Source: Streptococcus sp. (GTDB lineage Bacteria > Bacillota > Bacilli > Lactobacillales > Streptococcaceae). From it: a stretch of 51,813 bases of DNA. Below the pieces are notes generated by a model that was given only the letters and a program-made list of their open reading frames with translations, was not told the origin of the DNA and ran no database searches. Where the stretch lies: positions 1-51,813 of the forward strand of contig JAUMZQ010000016.1 in the NCBI GenBank assembly GCA_030528055.1. Direction: 5' to 3'. The number at the start of each line of letters is the position of its first letter. Position 1 is the first letter of the stretch. Made by a program: the position numbers and the translations under genes. Shown here in pieces: positions 20,992 through 32,035 of the stretch.

Positions 20992-22104
20992 ATGTGGTTA
21001 CAAATATTAAAATTAAATAATTTTCGAAATTATAAAGACATTGACCTTCAATTTAACTCAGAATTAAATATCTTTATAGGAGACAATGCTCAAGGAAAAA
21101 CAAATATTCTTGAGGCCATCTACTTTCTAGCTCTTACACGCAGTCATCGTACGCGTTCAGATAAGGATTTTATTCGCTTTAGTGAACAATCTTTAAAAGT
21201 TTCAGGAACCATCCAAAAAAGAACTGGCAACATCCCCCTTGACATTGAGTTGACACCTAAAGGAAGAATAACAAAAATAAATCACTTAAAGCAAAATAAA
21301 TTATCTGATTATGTTGGAGCAATGAATGTTATTTTGTTTGCTCCTGAAGATTTACAGCTAATCAAAGGAGCTCCTGCTTTGAGACGAAAGTTTATAGATA
21401 TTGAATTGGGACAAATGAAACCAATTTATTTATCTGATTTATCAAATTACAACCATGTTCTCAAACAACGAAATACTTACTTAAAAAATAATAGTCAAAT
21501 AGATGAAACTTTTTTGGATGTTTTAGATGAGCAGTTGATTGAATTTGGAAGTCAAGTGATACACCACCGGCTTGACTTTCTAGAACAACTTGAATTATTT
21601 TCCAAAGAAAAACATTGGAATCTCTCTCAAAAAAAAGAGGAACTAGCTATCACATACCTTTCATCCTTTCCTTTACAGGAAGTTGACAGGATAAAAGAAA
21701 CATTTCACTTAGCATTAACTAAGAGTCGTAAACGTGATCTCTTCAAGAAAAACACTGGAGTTGGACCACATCGTGATGACATAGCTTTCTTTATCAATGG
21801 AATGAATGTAAACTTTGGAAGTCAAGGACAGCATCGTAGTGTTGTGTTATCTTTAAAACTTGCTGAGATTCAGTTAATCGAAAAATTTACCAAAGAAACT
21901 CCTATTTTACTACTTGACGATGTGATGAGTGAACTTGACAACAATCGTCAACTTGAATTACTCAAAACAATCTCTCAAGATATTCAAACTTTTATTACAA
22001 CAACTTCATTAAATCATCTAAAAAAGCTACCTAAAAATATGATTGTCTTTAAAATAAAAGAAGGAAGCGTTACAGAAATCAGTGATTCTTTGACAAATAT
22101 GTAA
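20992..22104 (+). CDS. recF: DNA repair and gap-recombination protein RecF
   Basis: The 370-residue SMC-like ATPase helps load RecA at single-strand gaps. Walker A ([17 protein letters not shown]), the signature region ([16 protein letters not shown]) and Walker B ([13 protein letters not shown]) are intact. Length is normal. In streptococci recF lies with yaaA away from dnaN, as here, unlike the B. subtilis order. Confidence 0.97.
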   Translation: MWLQILKLNNFRNYKDIDLQFNSELNIFIGDNAQGKTNILEAIYFLALTRSHRTRSDKDFIRFSEQSLKVSGTIQKRTGNIPLDIELTPKGRITKINHLKQNKLSDYVGAMNVILFAPEDLQLIKGAPALRRKFIDIELGQMKPIYLSDLSNYNHVLKQRNTYLKNNSQIDETFLDVLDEQLIEFGSQVIHHRLDFLEQLELFSKEKHWNLSQKKEELAITYLSSFPLQEVDRIKETFHLALTKSRKRDLFKKNTGVGPHRDDIAFFINGMNVNFGSQGQHRSVVLSLKLAEIQLIEKFTKETPILLLDDVMSELDNNRQLELLKTISQDIQTFITTTSLNHLKKLPKNMIVFKIKEGSVTEISDSLTNM

Positions 22105-22133
22105 ATTATGTTTACAACTTTGTCAATTTTTTT
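22090..22133 (+). terminator. recF terminator overlapping the stop codon
   Basis: A 16-base stem (22090-22105 with 22111-22126, two mismatches) with loop TTATG is followed by seven T. The left arm contains the recF stop codon. Confidence 0.85.
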
Positions 22134-22157
22134 GTAAATACTTATATAAACTACAAT

Positions 22158-22207
22158 AAAAACAACTGCATGTATTAGATTCAAAAATACATACAGTTGT
22201 TTTTTTA
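22158..22207. terminator. Bidirectional terminator between recF and guaB
   Basis: AACAACTG-ATGTATT pairs with AATACAT-CAGTTGTT, with A-runs on the left and T-runs on the right. It serves guaB on the minus strand and backs up the recF terminator. Confidence 0.9.
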
Positions 22208-22217
22208 TTGTTTAATT

Positions 22218-23699
<1,482 letters not shown>

Positions 23700-23750
23700 C
23701 TACCGTTCCTCTTTTCCTTAGTTTTAAATATCATCATTTTTATTGTTAAT

Positions 23751-23778
23751 ATCATACCATTCTATCTGGATTTGTCAA
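23751..23778 (-). promoter_or_regulatory. guaB promoter
   Basis: On the minus strand TTGACA (23773-23778) and TATGAT (23751-23756) are 16 bases apart, with TGG giving an extended -10. The leader is about 45 bases and ends with AAGAGGAACGGTAG before ATG. No guanine riboswitch is seen. Confidence 0.8.
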
Positions 23779-23892
23779 TTATTATTACCTCAAAATTAAA
23801 AACTTCCTTCTGATAAATAAGAAATCTAAAAAACTAGATTCCCTAAATAACAAAAGAAAATTTTTAAAAATTATAGTTAGAAAATTTAACTT

Positions 23893-24930
23893 CTACTTGA
23901 TTTTATTATCAAAGTAATTAATACCTATAGCTGCTTTTACTTCTGATAAAGTCTGACTCGCTTTTTGACGAGCTTTTTCACTTCCTTTTTCTAGCATACG
24001 ATAAACTTCACCCATGTCTTTAGAAAATTCTGCACGACGCTCACGAATAGGTGCTAGCTCTCTTTCTAAAATTTCAAGTAAATAACGTTTTGTTTTCACA
24101 TCACCCAATCCACCACGTTGATAATGTTCTTTCATAGCAGTGATTTCTCTTGTGTCTTCAGGACGTCCAAAAACATCTAAATAATGAAAAACCATATTTC
24201 CTTCTACTTTTCCTGGATCTTCTACTTTGATATGATTTGGATCTGTATACATACTCATCACTTTCTTCTGTAAAGTATCTATATCATCTGCTAGATAAAT
24301 CCCATTATTCAAAGATTTTGACATTTTAGCATTTCCATCTAATCCAGAAAGACGACCAGCAGCTTCATTTTCAGGATAAATACCTTCTGGTTCAACTAGA
24401 ACAGTTGATTGATAGGTATGATTAAAAGAACGAACAATTTCGCGCGTTTGCTCAATCATGGGCTTTTGATCCACTCCAGCCGGAACATAATTTGCTTTAA
24501 AAGCTGTAATGTCTGCCGCTTGAGAAATTGGATAAACCAAAAAACCTGTTGGAATACTTTCCCCAAATCCTTTTTGAGAAATTTCTGTTTTAACTGTTGG
24601 GTTTCTTTCTAGACGTCCTAAAGAAACCAAATTCATATAGTACATGGTCAACTCAGACAATTCAGGAATTTGACTTTGAATAAAAATAGTGGTTTTGTCA
24701 GGATCTAATCCTGTCGCTAAATAATCTAAGGCTACTTCCCCAACAGATTCAATAATAGTTTTAGGGTCTTTAGAATGGTCTGTCAATGCTTGTTGGTCTG
24801 CTAAAAAAACAAACAATTCATACTTCCCTTGATCTTGTAAGAGGACACGATTACGTAAACTCCCCACATAATGACCAATATGTAACTTTCCAGTTGGACG
24901 GTCTCCTGTTAAAATAATAGGTTTTGTCAT
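23893..24930 (-). CDS. trpS: Tryptophanyl-tRNA synthetase
   Basis: This class I synthetase charges tRNA-Trp. The HIGH-type motif is [11 protein letters not shown] and the KMSKS motif is intact ([11 protein letters not shown]). I choose the ATG at 24930 (345 residues; [20 protein letters not shown]), which has GGAG at good spacing, over an ATG nine codons upstream that would place the ribosome-binding site inside the gene. No T-box leader is visible in the upstream region. Confidence 0.96.
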   Translation of the reverse strand: MTKPIILTGDRPTGKLHIGHYVGSLRNRVLLQDQGKYELFVFLADQQALTDHSKDPKTIIESVGEVALDYLATGLDPDKTTIFIQSQIPELSELTMYYMNLVSLGRLERNPTVKTEISQKGFGESIPTGFLVYPISQAADITAFKANYVPAGVDQKPMIEQTREIVRSFNHTYQSTVLVEPEGIYPENEAAGRLSGLDGNAKMSKSLNNGIYLADDIDTLQKKVMSMYTDPNHIKVEDPGKVEGNMVFHYLDVFGRPEDTREITAMKEHYQRGGLGDVKTKRYLLEILERELAPIRERRAEFSKDMGEVYRMLEKGSEKARQKASQTLSEVKAAIGINYFDNKIK

Positions 24931-25148
24931 CTTGCTCTCCTCAATTAATATTGTCAATATTATATCATTTTCCTATCAAATGAGAAAGAATTTTTTAATT
25001 CAACCTATCTATTATCGCTGTAAACTTTTTGTCAACTAAATAAACACCTTTGTAAACCATATTTTTTATAATGTTTATTTTGGAATTATTTGAAAAAAAA
25101 AGTATTTTCTAGTAAAATGAAAGTAATTATAAAAATAGGAGAATGACT

Positions 25149-26771
25149 TTGCTAACAGTATCAGACATATCATTACGTTTTAGTGATCGAAAATTATTTG
25201 ACGATGTAAATATCAAATTTACGGAAGGAAACACTTATGGTTTAATTGGAGCCAACGGAGCTGGAAAATCAACTTTCTTAAAAATTCTAGCTGGAGATAT
25301 TGAACCTACAACAGGTCATATTTCTCTTGGACCAAATGAACGACTGTCCGTTTTACGGCAAAATCATTTTGATTACGAAGAAGAACGAGTAATTGATGTG
25401 GTTATTATGGGAAATGAGCATCTGTATAATATAATGAAAGAAAAAGATGCTATCTATATGAAGCCTGATTTTTCTGATGAAGATGGTGTACGTGCAGCTG
25501 AACTAGAAGGTGAATTTGCTGAACTAGGAGGTTGGGAAGCTGAAAGTGAAGCTTCGCAATTACTTCAAAATTTAAAAATAGCTGAAGAACTCCATTATCA
25601 AAATATGAGTGATTTATCTAACGGAGAAAAAGTAAAAGTTTTGCTAGCCAAAGCGCTTTTCGGAAAACCTGATGTACTACTTTTGGATGAACCGACAAAT
25701 GGTTTAGATATTCAGTCTATTACATGGCTTGAGGATTTTCTGATTGATTTTGAAAATACAGTAATTGTTGTATCACATGACCGACATTTCTTGAATAAAG
25801 TGTGTACTCATATGGCCGATCTTGATTTCGGTAAAATAAAGCTATATGTTGGTAACTATGATTTTTGGAAAGAATCAAGTGAATTAGCAGCCAAACTACA
25901 ATCTGATCGCAATGCCAAAGCTGAAGAAAAAATTAAGCAACTCCAAGAATTTGTTGCGCGTTTCTCAGCAAATGCTTCTAAATCAAAACAAGCAACTTCT
26001 CGGAAAAAAATGTTAGATAAGATTGAACTGGAAGAAATCGTTCCATCAAGTCGTAAATATCCTTTTATCAATTTTAAATCTGAACGTGAAATAGGAAATG
26101 ACCTCTTGACAGTAGAAAATCTATCTGTCAAGCAAGATGGAGAAACTATTCTTGAAAATGTTAGCTTCATCTTACGTCCAGGAGACAAGACAGCTTTGAT
26201 TGGTCAAAATGATATCCAAACAACTATACTACTTCGTGCATTGATGGGCGATATAGACTATGAGGGAACTATAAAATGGGGAGTCACAACTTCTCAATCT
26301 TACCTACCAAAAGATAATTCACGTGACTTTTCTAGTGGAGAATCCATTCTTGATTGGCTTCGTCAATTTGCTAGTAAAGAAGAAGATGACAATACTTTCC
26401 TTAGAGGCTTTTTGGGACGCATGCTTTTTTCAGGAGATGAAGTTAACAAGTCTGTCAACGTCTTGTCAGGAGGAGAAAAAGTTCGTGTCATGCTATCAAA
26501 ATTAATGTTACTAAAATCAAATGTTTTGGTACTTGATGACCCAACTAATCACTTGGATTTGGAATCTATTTCCAGTTTAAATGACGGTTTGAAAAATTTC
26601 AAAGAATCTATTATTTTTGCTAGTCACGATCATGAATTTATACAAACTCTAGCTAATCATATCATTGTACTTTCTAAAAATGGAGTAATTGACCGTATCG
26701 ATGAAACCTACGACGAATTCCTTGAAAATGAAGAAGTACAAGCAAAAGTTAAAGAACTTTGGAAAGACTAA
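25149..26771 (+). CDS. ABC-F family ATPase, with degenerate second nucleotide site
   Basis: The roughly 540-residue cytosolic protein has two ABC domains and no membrane segments, as in ABC-F ribosome-associated ATPases of the YbiT type. Domain 1 has Walker A GANGAGKST and Walker B VLLLDEPTNGLD but signature LSNGE. Domain 2 has signature LSGGE but a broken Walker A (GQNDIQTTILL, no Gly-Lys) and aspartate in place of the catalytic glutamate (VLVLDDPTNHLD). The TTG at 25149 has AGGAG at seven bases, so I prefer it to the ATG at 25143, which touches the ribosome-binding site. I think close streptococcal homologues share the degenerate site; that is from memory. Confidence 0.88.
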   Translation: MLTVSDISLRFSDRKLFDDVNIKFTEGNTYGLIGANGAGKSTFLKILAGDIEPTTGHISLGPNERLSVLRQNHFDYEEERVIDVVIMGNEHLYNIMKEKDAIYMKPDFSDEDGVRAAELEGEFAELGGWEAESEASQLLQNLKIAEELHYQNMSDLSNGEKVKVLLAKALFGKPDVLLLDEPTNGLDIQSITWLEDFLIDFENTVIVVSHDRHFLNKVCTHMADLDFGKIKLYVGNYDFWKESSELAAKLQSDRNAKAEEKIKQLQEFVARFSANASKSKQATSRKKMLDKIELEEIVPSSRKYPFINFKSEREIGNDLLTVENLSVKQDGETILENVSFILRPGDKTALIGQNDIQTTILLRALMGDIDYEGTIKWGVTTSQSYLPKDNSRDFSSGESILDWLRQFASKEEDDNTFLRGFLGRMLFSGDEVNKSVNVLSGGEKVRVMLSKLMLLKSNVLVLDDPTNHLDLESISSLNDGLKNFKESIIFASHDHEFIQTLANHIIVLSKNGVIDRIDETYDEFLENEEVQAKVKELWKD

Positions 26772-26795
26772 CTATTACACTAAGAAAATACCAAT

Positions 26796-26826
26796 AAAGA
26801 AGCTGAGAGTAAGTCCCAGCCTCTTT
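26796..26826 (+). terminator. Hairpin after the ABC-F gene
   Basis: AAAGAAGCTGAG pairs with CCCAGCCTCTTT (ten of twelve pairs). The T-run is short, so termination may be partial with read-through into yfhO, which starts 13 bases later. Confidence 0.6.
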
Positions 26827-26839
26827 CTATATAAAAAAT

Positions 26840-29443
26840 ATGAATAAAATCAAATATTATTTTACTAAATCGTGGGCTCACATCTGTGCCTTTCTCATCC
26901 CCTTTTTTATCATGTTCTCTATTTATCTTGTCAATGAAATTTTTATTGGCAGTGATACGTCTCCATTATTAGGAGATGGTTTTCATCAGTATGTTATATT
27001 TGACAATACTTTACGAAATATTTTACATGGGACAGATAGTATTTTTTATACTTTTAATAGTGGATTGGGACAAAATTTTTATGCTTTAATGAGCTATTAC
27101 TTAGGAAGCTTTTTATCACCCTTTGTCTATTTCTTTGATAATTCATCGATGCCAGATGCTGTTTATTTGTTTACACTAGTCAAATTTGGCTTGATAGGTT
27201 TGTCAACTTTTATTAGCCTAAAAGGAATCTTCAAAAAAATCCCTATTTTTTTAGTACTATTCTTGTCAACTTCCTTTGCATTAATGAGTTTTTCTGTTAG
27301 TCAATTAGAAATTAAAACTTGGTTAGATGCTTTTATTTTAGCGCCTCTTGTATTATTAGGTTTACATAAGTTAATTCTTAGAAAAGGAAGAACATTATAC
27401 TTTACAAGTCTGTCAATTCTTTTTATTCAAAATTACTATTTTGGGTATATGATGGCAATATTCTTAACTTTTTGGTATGTTATACAAATTTCTTGGGACT
27501 TCAAAGATAGAATTAAAAGTCTACTTGACTTTATAGTTGTGTCAACTTTATCTGCTGTAACTAGTCTTATTATGCTACTGCCTACTTTCTTAGATTTACG
27601 TATGCATGGTGAGACCTTGACACCTGTGACAATCTTATTTACTGAAAAAAGTTGGTATTTAGATATATTTGCCAAAAACTTTGTTGGTAGTTTTGATACT
27701 ACTAAATATGGTTCTATTCCAATGATTTATGTTGGAATTCTTCCCCTTCTACTTGCTATCCTATTTTTTACACTTCGATCTATAAAGTTTCACGTGAAAC
27801 TTTCCTATTTAGTATTTATTCTTGTTTTTATTGTCAGTTTTCGTTTCCAATTTTTAGATTTGTTGTGGCAAGGAATGCATGCACCAAATATGTTTCTTCA
27901 TCGATATTCTTGGTTGTTTTCCCTTTTAATTATTTATATGGCATCAGAGAGTCTAAATCGTCTCCAAGAAATTCGATGGAAAAATCTAGTGTTTAGTTTT
28001 TTATTGCTGGCTAGTGCTTTTATCACAACTGCTCTTCTTAGTAACCAGCAACACTATAAGTTCCTTAAACCAGAAAATTACATTTTAACTCTAGAATTTT
28101 TTGTTGCCTATTTCCTAATTTTTGGAATATTTACAAAGAGTTATATTTCCAAGAAAGTTTTTTCTATTACCATCTTATTTTTCGTAGCTTTTGAACTTTC
28201 TTTAAATAGCTATTATCAAATTAGTGGCATTTCTAAAGAATGGGTATTTGCATCTCGCTCTTCTTATTCAAAAAATTTGAATGAAATTAATAAACTTGTT
28301 GAATATGCAAAAAATGAAAATACAGATTTTTTTAGAACAGAGACACTAGATCCTCAAACAGGCAATGATAGCATGAAATTTAATTATAATGGAATTTCTC
28401 AATTTTCTTCTGTTAGAAATACATTGACAAGTTCTGTGTTAGATAAATTAGGCTTTAAATCAGCAGGTACAAATCTCAATCTTCGATATGAGAACAATAC
28501 AATATTAATGGATAGTATTTTTGGAATTAAATACAACCTTTCTGAAAAAAATCCTCAAAAATTTGGTTTTTCACCTAATCAATCAGAAAAATCTGTCACT
28601 TTATATAAAAACAAATTTTCTCTTGGGTTGGCTTTCTTGACAAACGATGTTTACAGAGATGTAAAGTTTACTAATTTAACTTTAGATAACCAAACTAACT
28701 TTTTAAACCAATTAACAGGATTTCATTATAAATACTACAACAAGGTTGACTCTCAAGTAAATGATAGAAATTTAAAAATATCAAATGATAAAGTTAGTGC
28801 AGAAGTTGATAAAGAAAATAATGAAAATTTTGCAACTGCCACTTATACTTTAAACGTTCCTAAAAATAGTCAAGTTTATGTAAACTTACCTGATATTTCC
28901 TTTTCTAATGACAATCAAACAGATGTTGACATTACTGTAAACGATGTGACCAATCGTTATCCAACAAACAATGTCTTTCCTTTCTTTAATCTTGGTTATT
29001 TTGAAGAAGATCAATCTCTAACTGTCAAGTTCACTTTCCCAGATAATGCTACTGTTTCTTTTCATACTCCAGAATTTTTTACTGTTGATGTTGATAATTA
29101 TCAAGCTGTTGTAAACAAGTTGACAGAACAGTCCGTCACCACCACCACTCATCTAAATACTGTTACGACTAATTACCAAGCAAATAAAGACAGTTCATTA
29201 TTCTTTACCATCCCTTATGATAAAGGATGGTCTGCAACACTAAATGGGCATCCAATTTCATTAAAAAAAGCTCAAAATGGCTTTATGAAAGTTGATGTTA
29301 AAAAAGGAAAAGGTGTTGTGAAATTACAATTTATCCCAAACGGTTTAAAGGAAGGAGTATTTGCCTTCTTTATTGGAATTTTACTTTTTGTTATTTATAA
29401 CCATTGGAGAAAAAACAAAATACGAACAACAAACACTATATAA
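26840..29443 (+). CDS. yfhO: YfhO-family multi-pass membrane protein
   Basis: The 867-residue protein has about a dozen transmembrane helices in the first 470 residues, a large extracytoplasmic region with no obvious catalytic motif, and one C-terminal transmembrane helix (GVFAFFIGILLFVIY). It matches the YfhO family (GT-C-like fold). In B. subtilis YfhO is needed for GlcNAc decoration of lipoteichoic acid; a wall-polymer glycosylation role here is by analogy. The ribosome-binding site is poor. A parS site lies within the gene at 27786-27801. Confidence 0.82.
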   Translation: MNKIKYYFTKSWAHICAFLIPFFIMFSIYLVNEIFIGSDTSPLLGDGFHQYVIFDNTLRNILHGTDSIFYTFNSGLGQNFYALMSYYLGSFLSPFVYFFDNSSMPDAVYLFTLVKFGLIGLSTFISLKGIFKKIPIFLVLFLSTSFALMSFSVSQLEIKTWLDAFILAPLVLLGLHKLILRKGRTLYFTSLSILFIQNYYFGYMMAIFLTFWYVIQISWDFKDRIKSLLDFIVVSTLSAVTSLIMLLPTFLDLRMHGETLTPVTILFTEKSWYLDIFAKNFVGSFDTTKYGSIPMIYVGILPLLLAILFFTLRSIKFHVKLSYLVFILVFIVSFRFQFLDLLWQGMHAPNMFLHRYSWLFSLLIIYMASESLNRLQEIRWKNLVFSFLLLASAFITTALLSNQQHYKFLKPENYILTLEFFVAYFLIFGIFTKSYISKKVFSITILFFVAFELSLNSYYQISGISKEWVFASRSSYSKNLNEINKLVEYAKNENTDFFRTETLDPQTGNDSMKFNYNGISQFSSVRNTLTSSVLDKLGFKSAGTNLNLRYENNTILMDSIFGIKYNLSEKNPQKFGFSPNQSEKSVTLYKNKFSLGLAFLTNDVYRDVKFTNLTLDNQTNFLNQLTGFHYKYYNKVDSQVNDRNLKISNDKVSAEVDKENNENFATATYTLNVPKNSQVYVNLPDISFSNDNQTDVDITVNDVTNRYPTNNVFPFFNLGYFEEDQSLTVKFTFPDNATVSFHTPEFFTVDVDNYQAVVNKLTEQSVTTTTHLNTVTTNYQANKDSSLFFTIPYDKGWSATLNGHPISLKKAQNGFMKVDVKKGKGVVKLQFIPNGLKEGVFAFFIGILLFVIYNHWRKNKIRTTNTI
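27786..27801. promoter_or_regulatory. parS site near comCDE
   Basis: AGTTTCACGTGAAACT is a perfect palindrome that differs from the consensus parS only at the outermost pair. It lies inside yfhO, about 2 kb from comE and 7.4 kb from dnaA. S. pneumoniae has a parS close to comCDE through which ParB affects competence. Confidence 0.87.
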
Positions 29444-29447
29444 CTCT

Positions 29448-29475
29448 AGCCACTCTTTTAATAGGTGGCTTTTTC
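29448..29475 (+). terminator. yfhO terminator
   Basis: AGCCAC pairs with GTGGCT and is followed by TTTTTC, just after the yfhO stop codon. Confidence 0.8.
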
Positions 29476-29494
29476 TATATCTATACTCTAAAAT

Positions 29495-29538
29495 AAAAAA
29501 AGAAGAATCTAAAATAAATCTTAGACGCTTCTTTTTAA
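29495..29538 (-). terminator. Terminator of the tRNA-Glu/tRNA-Asn operon
   Basis: An imperfect hairpin with arms AAAAAGAAG and CTTCTTTTT and inner TCTAA/TTAGA pairs ends in a T-run on the minus strand, 19 bases past tRNA-Asn. Confidence 0.7.
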
Positions 29539-29556
29539 ATTGACAGTTTTTACTAA

Positions 29557-29630
29557 CTCCGGCAGTAGGACTCGAACCTACGACATCATGATTAACAGTC
29601 ATGCGCTACTACCAACTGAGCTATGCCGGA
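29557..29630 (-). tRNA. tRNA-Asn (GTT)
   Basis: The cloverleaf is complete: acceptor TCCGGCA/TGCCGGA, anticodon loop CTGTTAA with GTT, T-loop GGTTCGAGTCC and discriminator G. CCA is not encoded. It follows tRNA-Glu in the same transcript. Confidence 0.97.
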
Positions 29631-29635
29631 TAATA

Positions 29636-29707
29636 TAGTCCGTACGGGATTCGAACCCGTGTTACCGCCGTGAAAAGGCGGTGTCTTAACCCCTTGACCA
29701 ACGGACC
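29636..29707 (-). tRNA. tRNA-Glu (TTC)
   Basis: Acceptor GGTCCGT pairs with ACGGACT, the anticodon stem CCGCC/GGCGG encloses TTTTCAC with anticodon TTC, and the T-arm is GGGTTCGAATCCC. CCA is not encoded. It marks the downstream border of comCDE, as in S. pneumoniae and relatives. Confidence 0.97.
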
Positions 29708-29735
29708 ATATCTGTTCTTTCACAGAACATATACC

Positions 29736-29763
29736 ATTATATCAGTTTTTAAACCTTTGTCAA
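29736..29763 (-). promoter_or_regulatory. Promoter of tRNA-Glu/tRNA-Asn, overlapping the comE stop
   Basis: On the minus strand a consensus TTGACA (29758-29763) and TATAAT (29736-29741) are 16 bases apart. The -35 overlaps the comE stop codon, leaving no room for a separate comE terminator. Confidence 0.85.
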
Positions 29764-30515
29764 CTGTTTTGATATTTATTTTTCAAAATCTCTTTTAGAT
29801 GTTTTATTTTGATGCGCGATATAGGACAAGTATGGTTTTCATAGAAAATAATTTCTTTATTTTTCTTATCATAATTCACAATATTGCCAATATTAGCTAA
29901 GTAAGATTTATGAGGAGAAAAGAAACGTTTACTGTCCTTATCCTTATCATAAATATCTGATATTGTTCCATAAAATTCTTTGATAAAATTTTTCCCAACA
30001 ATTCTCAATTTGTGAGATTTTCCAGAAGTTTCAATATAGAGAATGTCGTTGTAGGGAATACGAACATCATTTCCTCTGTAACTATATTCAAAATAATCTA
30101 CCATATTTGTATTTTCAATTAAGGTACTCTTAGTGTAAAGAATTGTATCTTTTATTCTCTTTTTAAAACTTTTATCACTAATTTCCTTGTCAATAAAATC
30201 CAAAGCCGATACTTTGTATTTAAAAGTCATGGTAGCAAACTCTGATTTTGATGTGACAAATACAATAATCGCATAGGGATTATGATGGCGAATAAATTGA
30301 GCTATTTCTAATCCTTTTGTTTCCTCTCCTTTAATGTCAATATCTAAAAAGTAAAGCTGATTGACCTCATCATTTTCTATATATTCCTTAAATTCTCTAA
30401 TTTTTCCTGTAACTTGTGCTTGAATTTCAATACCTAATTCTTGCGCTATTTCAGATAAGATTGTTTCCATCCTCACTTGATGAGCAATCATATCTTCTAA
30501 AACTAAAATTCTCAT
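29760..30515 (-). CDS. comE: Competence response regulator ComE
   Basis: ComE is the response regulator that activates early competence genes, including comCDE and comX. The 251-residue protein has a receiver domain with the phospho-acceptor region YFLDIDI (D58, the position known in S. pneumoniae) and a LytTR DNA-binding domain (about residues 145-250, with FFSPHKSYLANIGNIV). Its ATG overlaps the comD stop by four bases (ATGA). The stop overlaps the tRNA-Glu promoter. Confidence 0.97.
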   Translation of the reverse strand: MRILVLEDMIAHQVRMETILSEIAQELGIEIQAQVTGKIREFKEYIENDEVNQLYFLDIDIKGEETKGLEIAQFIRHHNPYAIIVFVTSKSEFATMTFKYKVSALDFIDKEISDKSFKKRIKDTILYTKSTLIENTNMVDYFEYSYRGNDVRIPYNDILYIETSGKSHKLRIVGKNFIKEFYGTISDIYDKDKDSKRFFSPHKSYLANIGNIVNYDKKNKEIIFYENHTCPISRIKIKHLKEILKNKYQNS

Positions 30516-31855
30516 ACTCCACTCTTTCTTCTTATGGTCAATATTTGTGTAAAATCATTCCTCCCAATTTCTGTATCCAGTGTAATAAAATCATAAGAAT
30601 CTAATATTTCTTTAATATTGCTCAATCCTAATCCTCTACTTTTTCCCTTAGTGGAAAATTCTATTTGATAAATCTCTTCTACATCTAATTCTCTCTGTAA
30701 ACGAGAATTTTTCACAATAAACAAAAGCTCTCTATCTAATTGCACTATTGAAACATGGACAAATTTTTCATAACTTTCAATGGATGCTTCAAGAGCATTA
30801 TCTAGTAAAATACTAGCTATTCTAACAACATCTAATAACTTAATTGGTAATTTTTCAATAGGATCTTTAATTTCAAATCTTAAATCAATATGATGTTTTC
30901 TAGCTTTAAATAGAGCTTCTGTCATTACACTTTTTAAAGCGGAGTCTCCAACATTTTGTAAATCAAAAGTAGTATACTTTTCAGAGGATAATTCAACATT
31001 GACATCTTTCAAAACATCTTGATAAATTCGTTCTACTTCTTTCATATTTCCTGTCTGAATTCCAAATCTTAAACTCGTCAACATTCCAGAATAGTCATGG
31101 CGAAAACCCCTGATTTGATTATAAAGGGTAACAATTTCATCTGTATATTGTTGTAATTGTAATTGTTCTTTCTCTTTTTGTTTAATTTGTTCTTCTTTTT
31201 CATACTTTTCACGAATAATTTTTAAATAAGATAAACTAGACATAAACATCAAAAAACAAATGGTTGCAATCATGCTACTAAAACTATTTAAATGAGTAAT
31301 ATTACTAAACCAGTGGGAAAAATTTAATAAAATATGAATAATAAAATAATAGACAATTATTTTAACTACTTGTTTTTTAAAAACTATTTCTTTAATTTGT
31401 CGAAAATGAAATTTAAAATAATCAAGTACTTTACATGTAAACACACAGGATAAAATGATAACTCCTGTATAAAACAAGCCCCAATAATTCAAAATAAATT
31501 TATCTCCTGTCAAAGAAGAGACAATAACAGAAAAAAAGGTTTCTGTTGTTTGAAGAATCAAATAGATAAAAAATGACAAAAAGAGTGCGGAATATTTGAA
31601 ATTTTGTTCCAACTTATAAAAATAAAAATAGAAAACAAACGGTTCTATAAACAATACAAAATAATATAGAACATAACTAGGTAGGGAAAATAAAACAGAC
31701 AAATAAAAAGAAAGTAATGGAATTGTGACAATAATAAATAAGCACAATAAAACAAAGTTAAAATCTAACTTTATTTTATTGACTTTCTTATAAATTATGA
31801 CAATAGATACAACTTCTAACAATAGATGTAGTAACCAAAAAAATAAATTTGTCAT
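30512..31855 (-). CDS. comD: Competence pheromone receptor histidine kinase ComD
   Basis: This 447-residue HPK10-type sensor kinase detects the pheromone made from comC. It has about six or seven N-terminal transmembrane helices (residues 1-215), a coiled-coil rich in K/E/Q, the phosphorylation motif GFRHDYSG (histidine near residue 253) and a C-terminal ATP-binding region with LLDNALEASIE and GLGLSNI. It starts 26 bases after comC with an AGGGAG ribosome-binding site. Pheromone specificity sits in the membrane domain. Confidence 0.97.
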   Translation of the reverse strand: MTNLFFWLLHLLLEVVSIVIIYKKVNKIKLDFNFVLLCLFIIVTIPLLSFYLSVLFSLPSYVLYYFVLFIEPFVFYFYFYKLEQNFKYSALFLSFFIYLILQTTETFFSVIVSSLTGDKFILNYWGLFYTGVIILSCVFTCKVLDYFKFHFRQIKEIVFKKQVVKIIVYYFIIHILLNFSHWFSNITHLNSFSSMIATICFLMFMSSLSYLKIIREKYEKEEQIKQKEKEQLQLQQYTDEIVTLYNQIRGFRHDYSGMLTSLRFGIQTGNMKEVERIYQDVLKDVNVELSSEKYTTFDLQNVGDSALKSVMTEALFKARKHHIDLRFEIKDPIEKLPIKLLDVVRIASILLDNALEASIESYEKFVHVSIVQLDRELLFIVKNSRLQRELDVEEIYQIEFSTKGKSRGLGLSNIKEILDSYDFITLDTEIGRNDFTQILTIRRKSGV

Positions 31856-31881
31856 TAATTCTCCCTAAACATAATTACAAA

Positions 31882-32016
31882 CTATTTTCGTGGAAATAAA
31901 TTCCAAAATTGAGTTCTTCTAACATCTCCACCAATAATTTTGGATAACTCTTTTTCATTTAGTGTTTGAAACTTTTCACTAACTGCAACAATAGACTGAT
32001 TATCTTTCTTCTCCAT
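31882..32016 (-). CDS. comC: Competence-stimulating peptide precursor ComC
   Basis: This 44-residue precursor is a short gene easily missed. The leader (MEKKDNQSIVAVSEKF, then LNEKELSKIIGG) ends in the double-glycine site cut by the ComAB exporter. Cleavage after residue 30 gives DVRRTQFWNLFPRK, 14 residues, cationic, with the acidic residue-x-Arg start and basic end typical of streptococcal CSPs. AGGAG lies seven bases before the ATG. comD and comE follow. ComAB is not in the window. I do not recognise this pherotype. Confidence 0.96.
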   Translation of the reverse strand: MEKKDNQSIVAVSEKFQTLNEKELSKIIGGDVRRTQFWNLFPRK

Positions 32017-32035
32017 AATGATACTCCTAAAATTT

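Noticed and set aside
24931..25142. Possible T-box or tryptophan attenuator around trpS and the ABC-F gene
   Set aside because: No specifier stem, T-box core sequence or Trp-rich leader peptide is visible.
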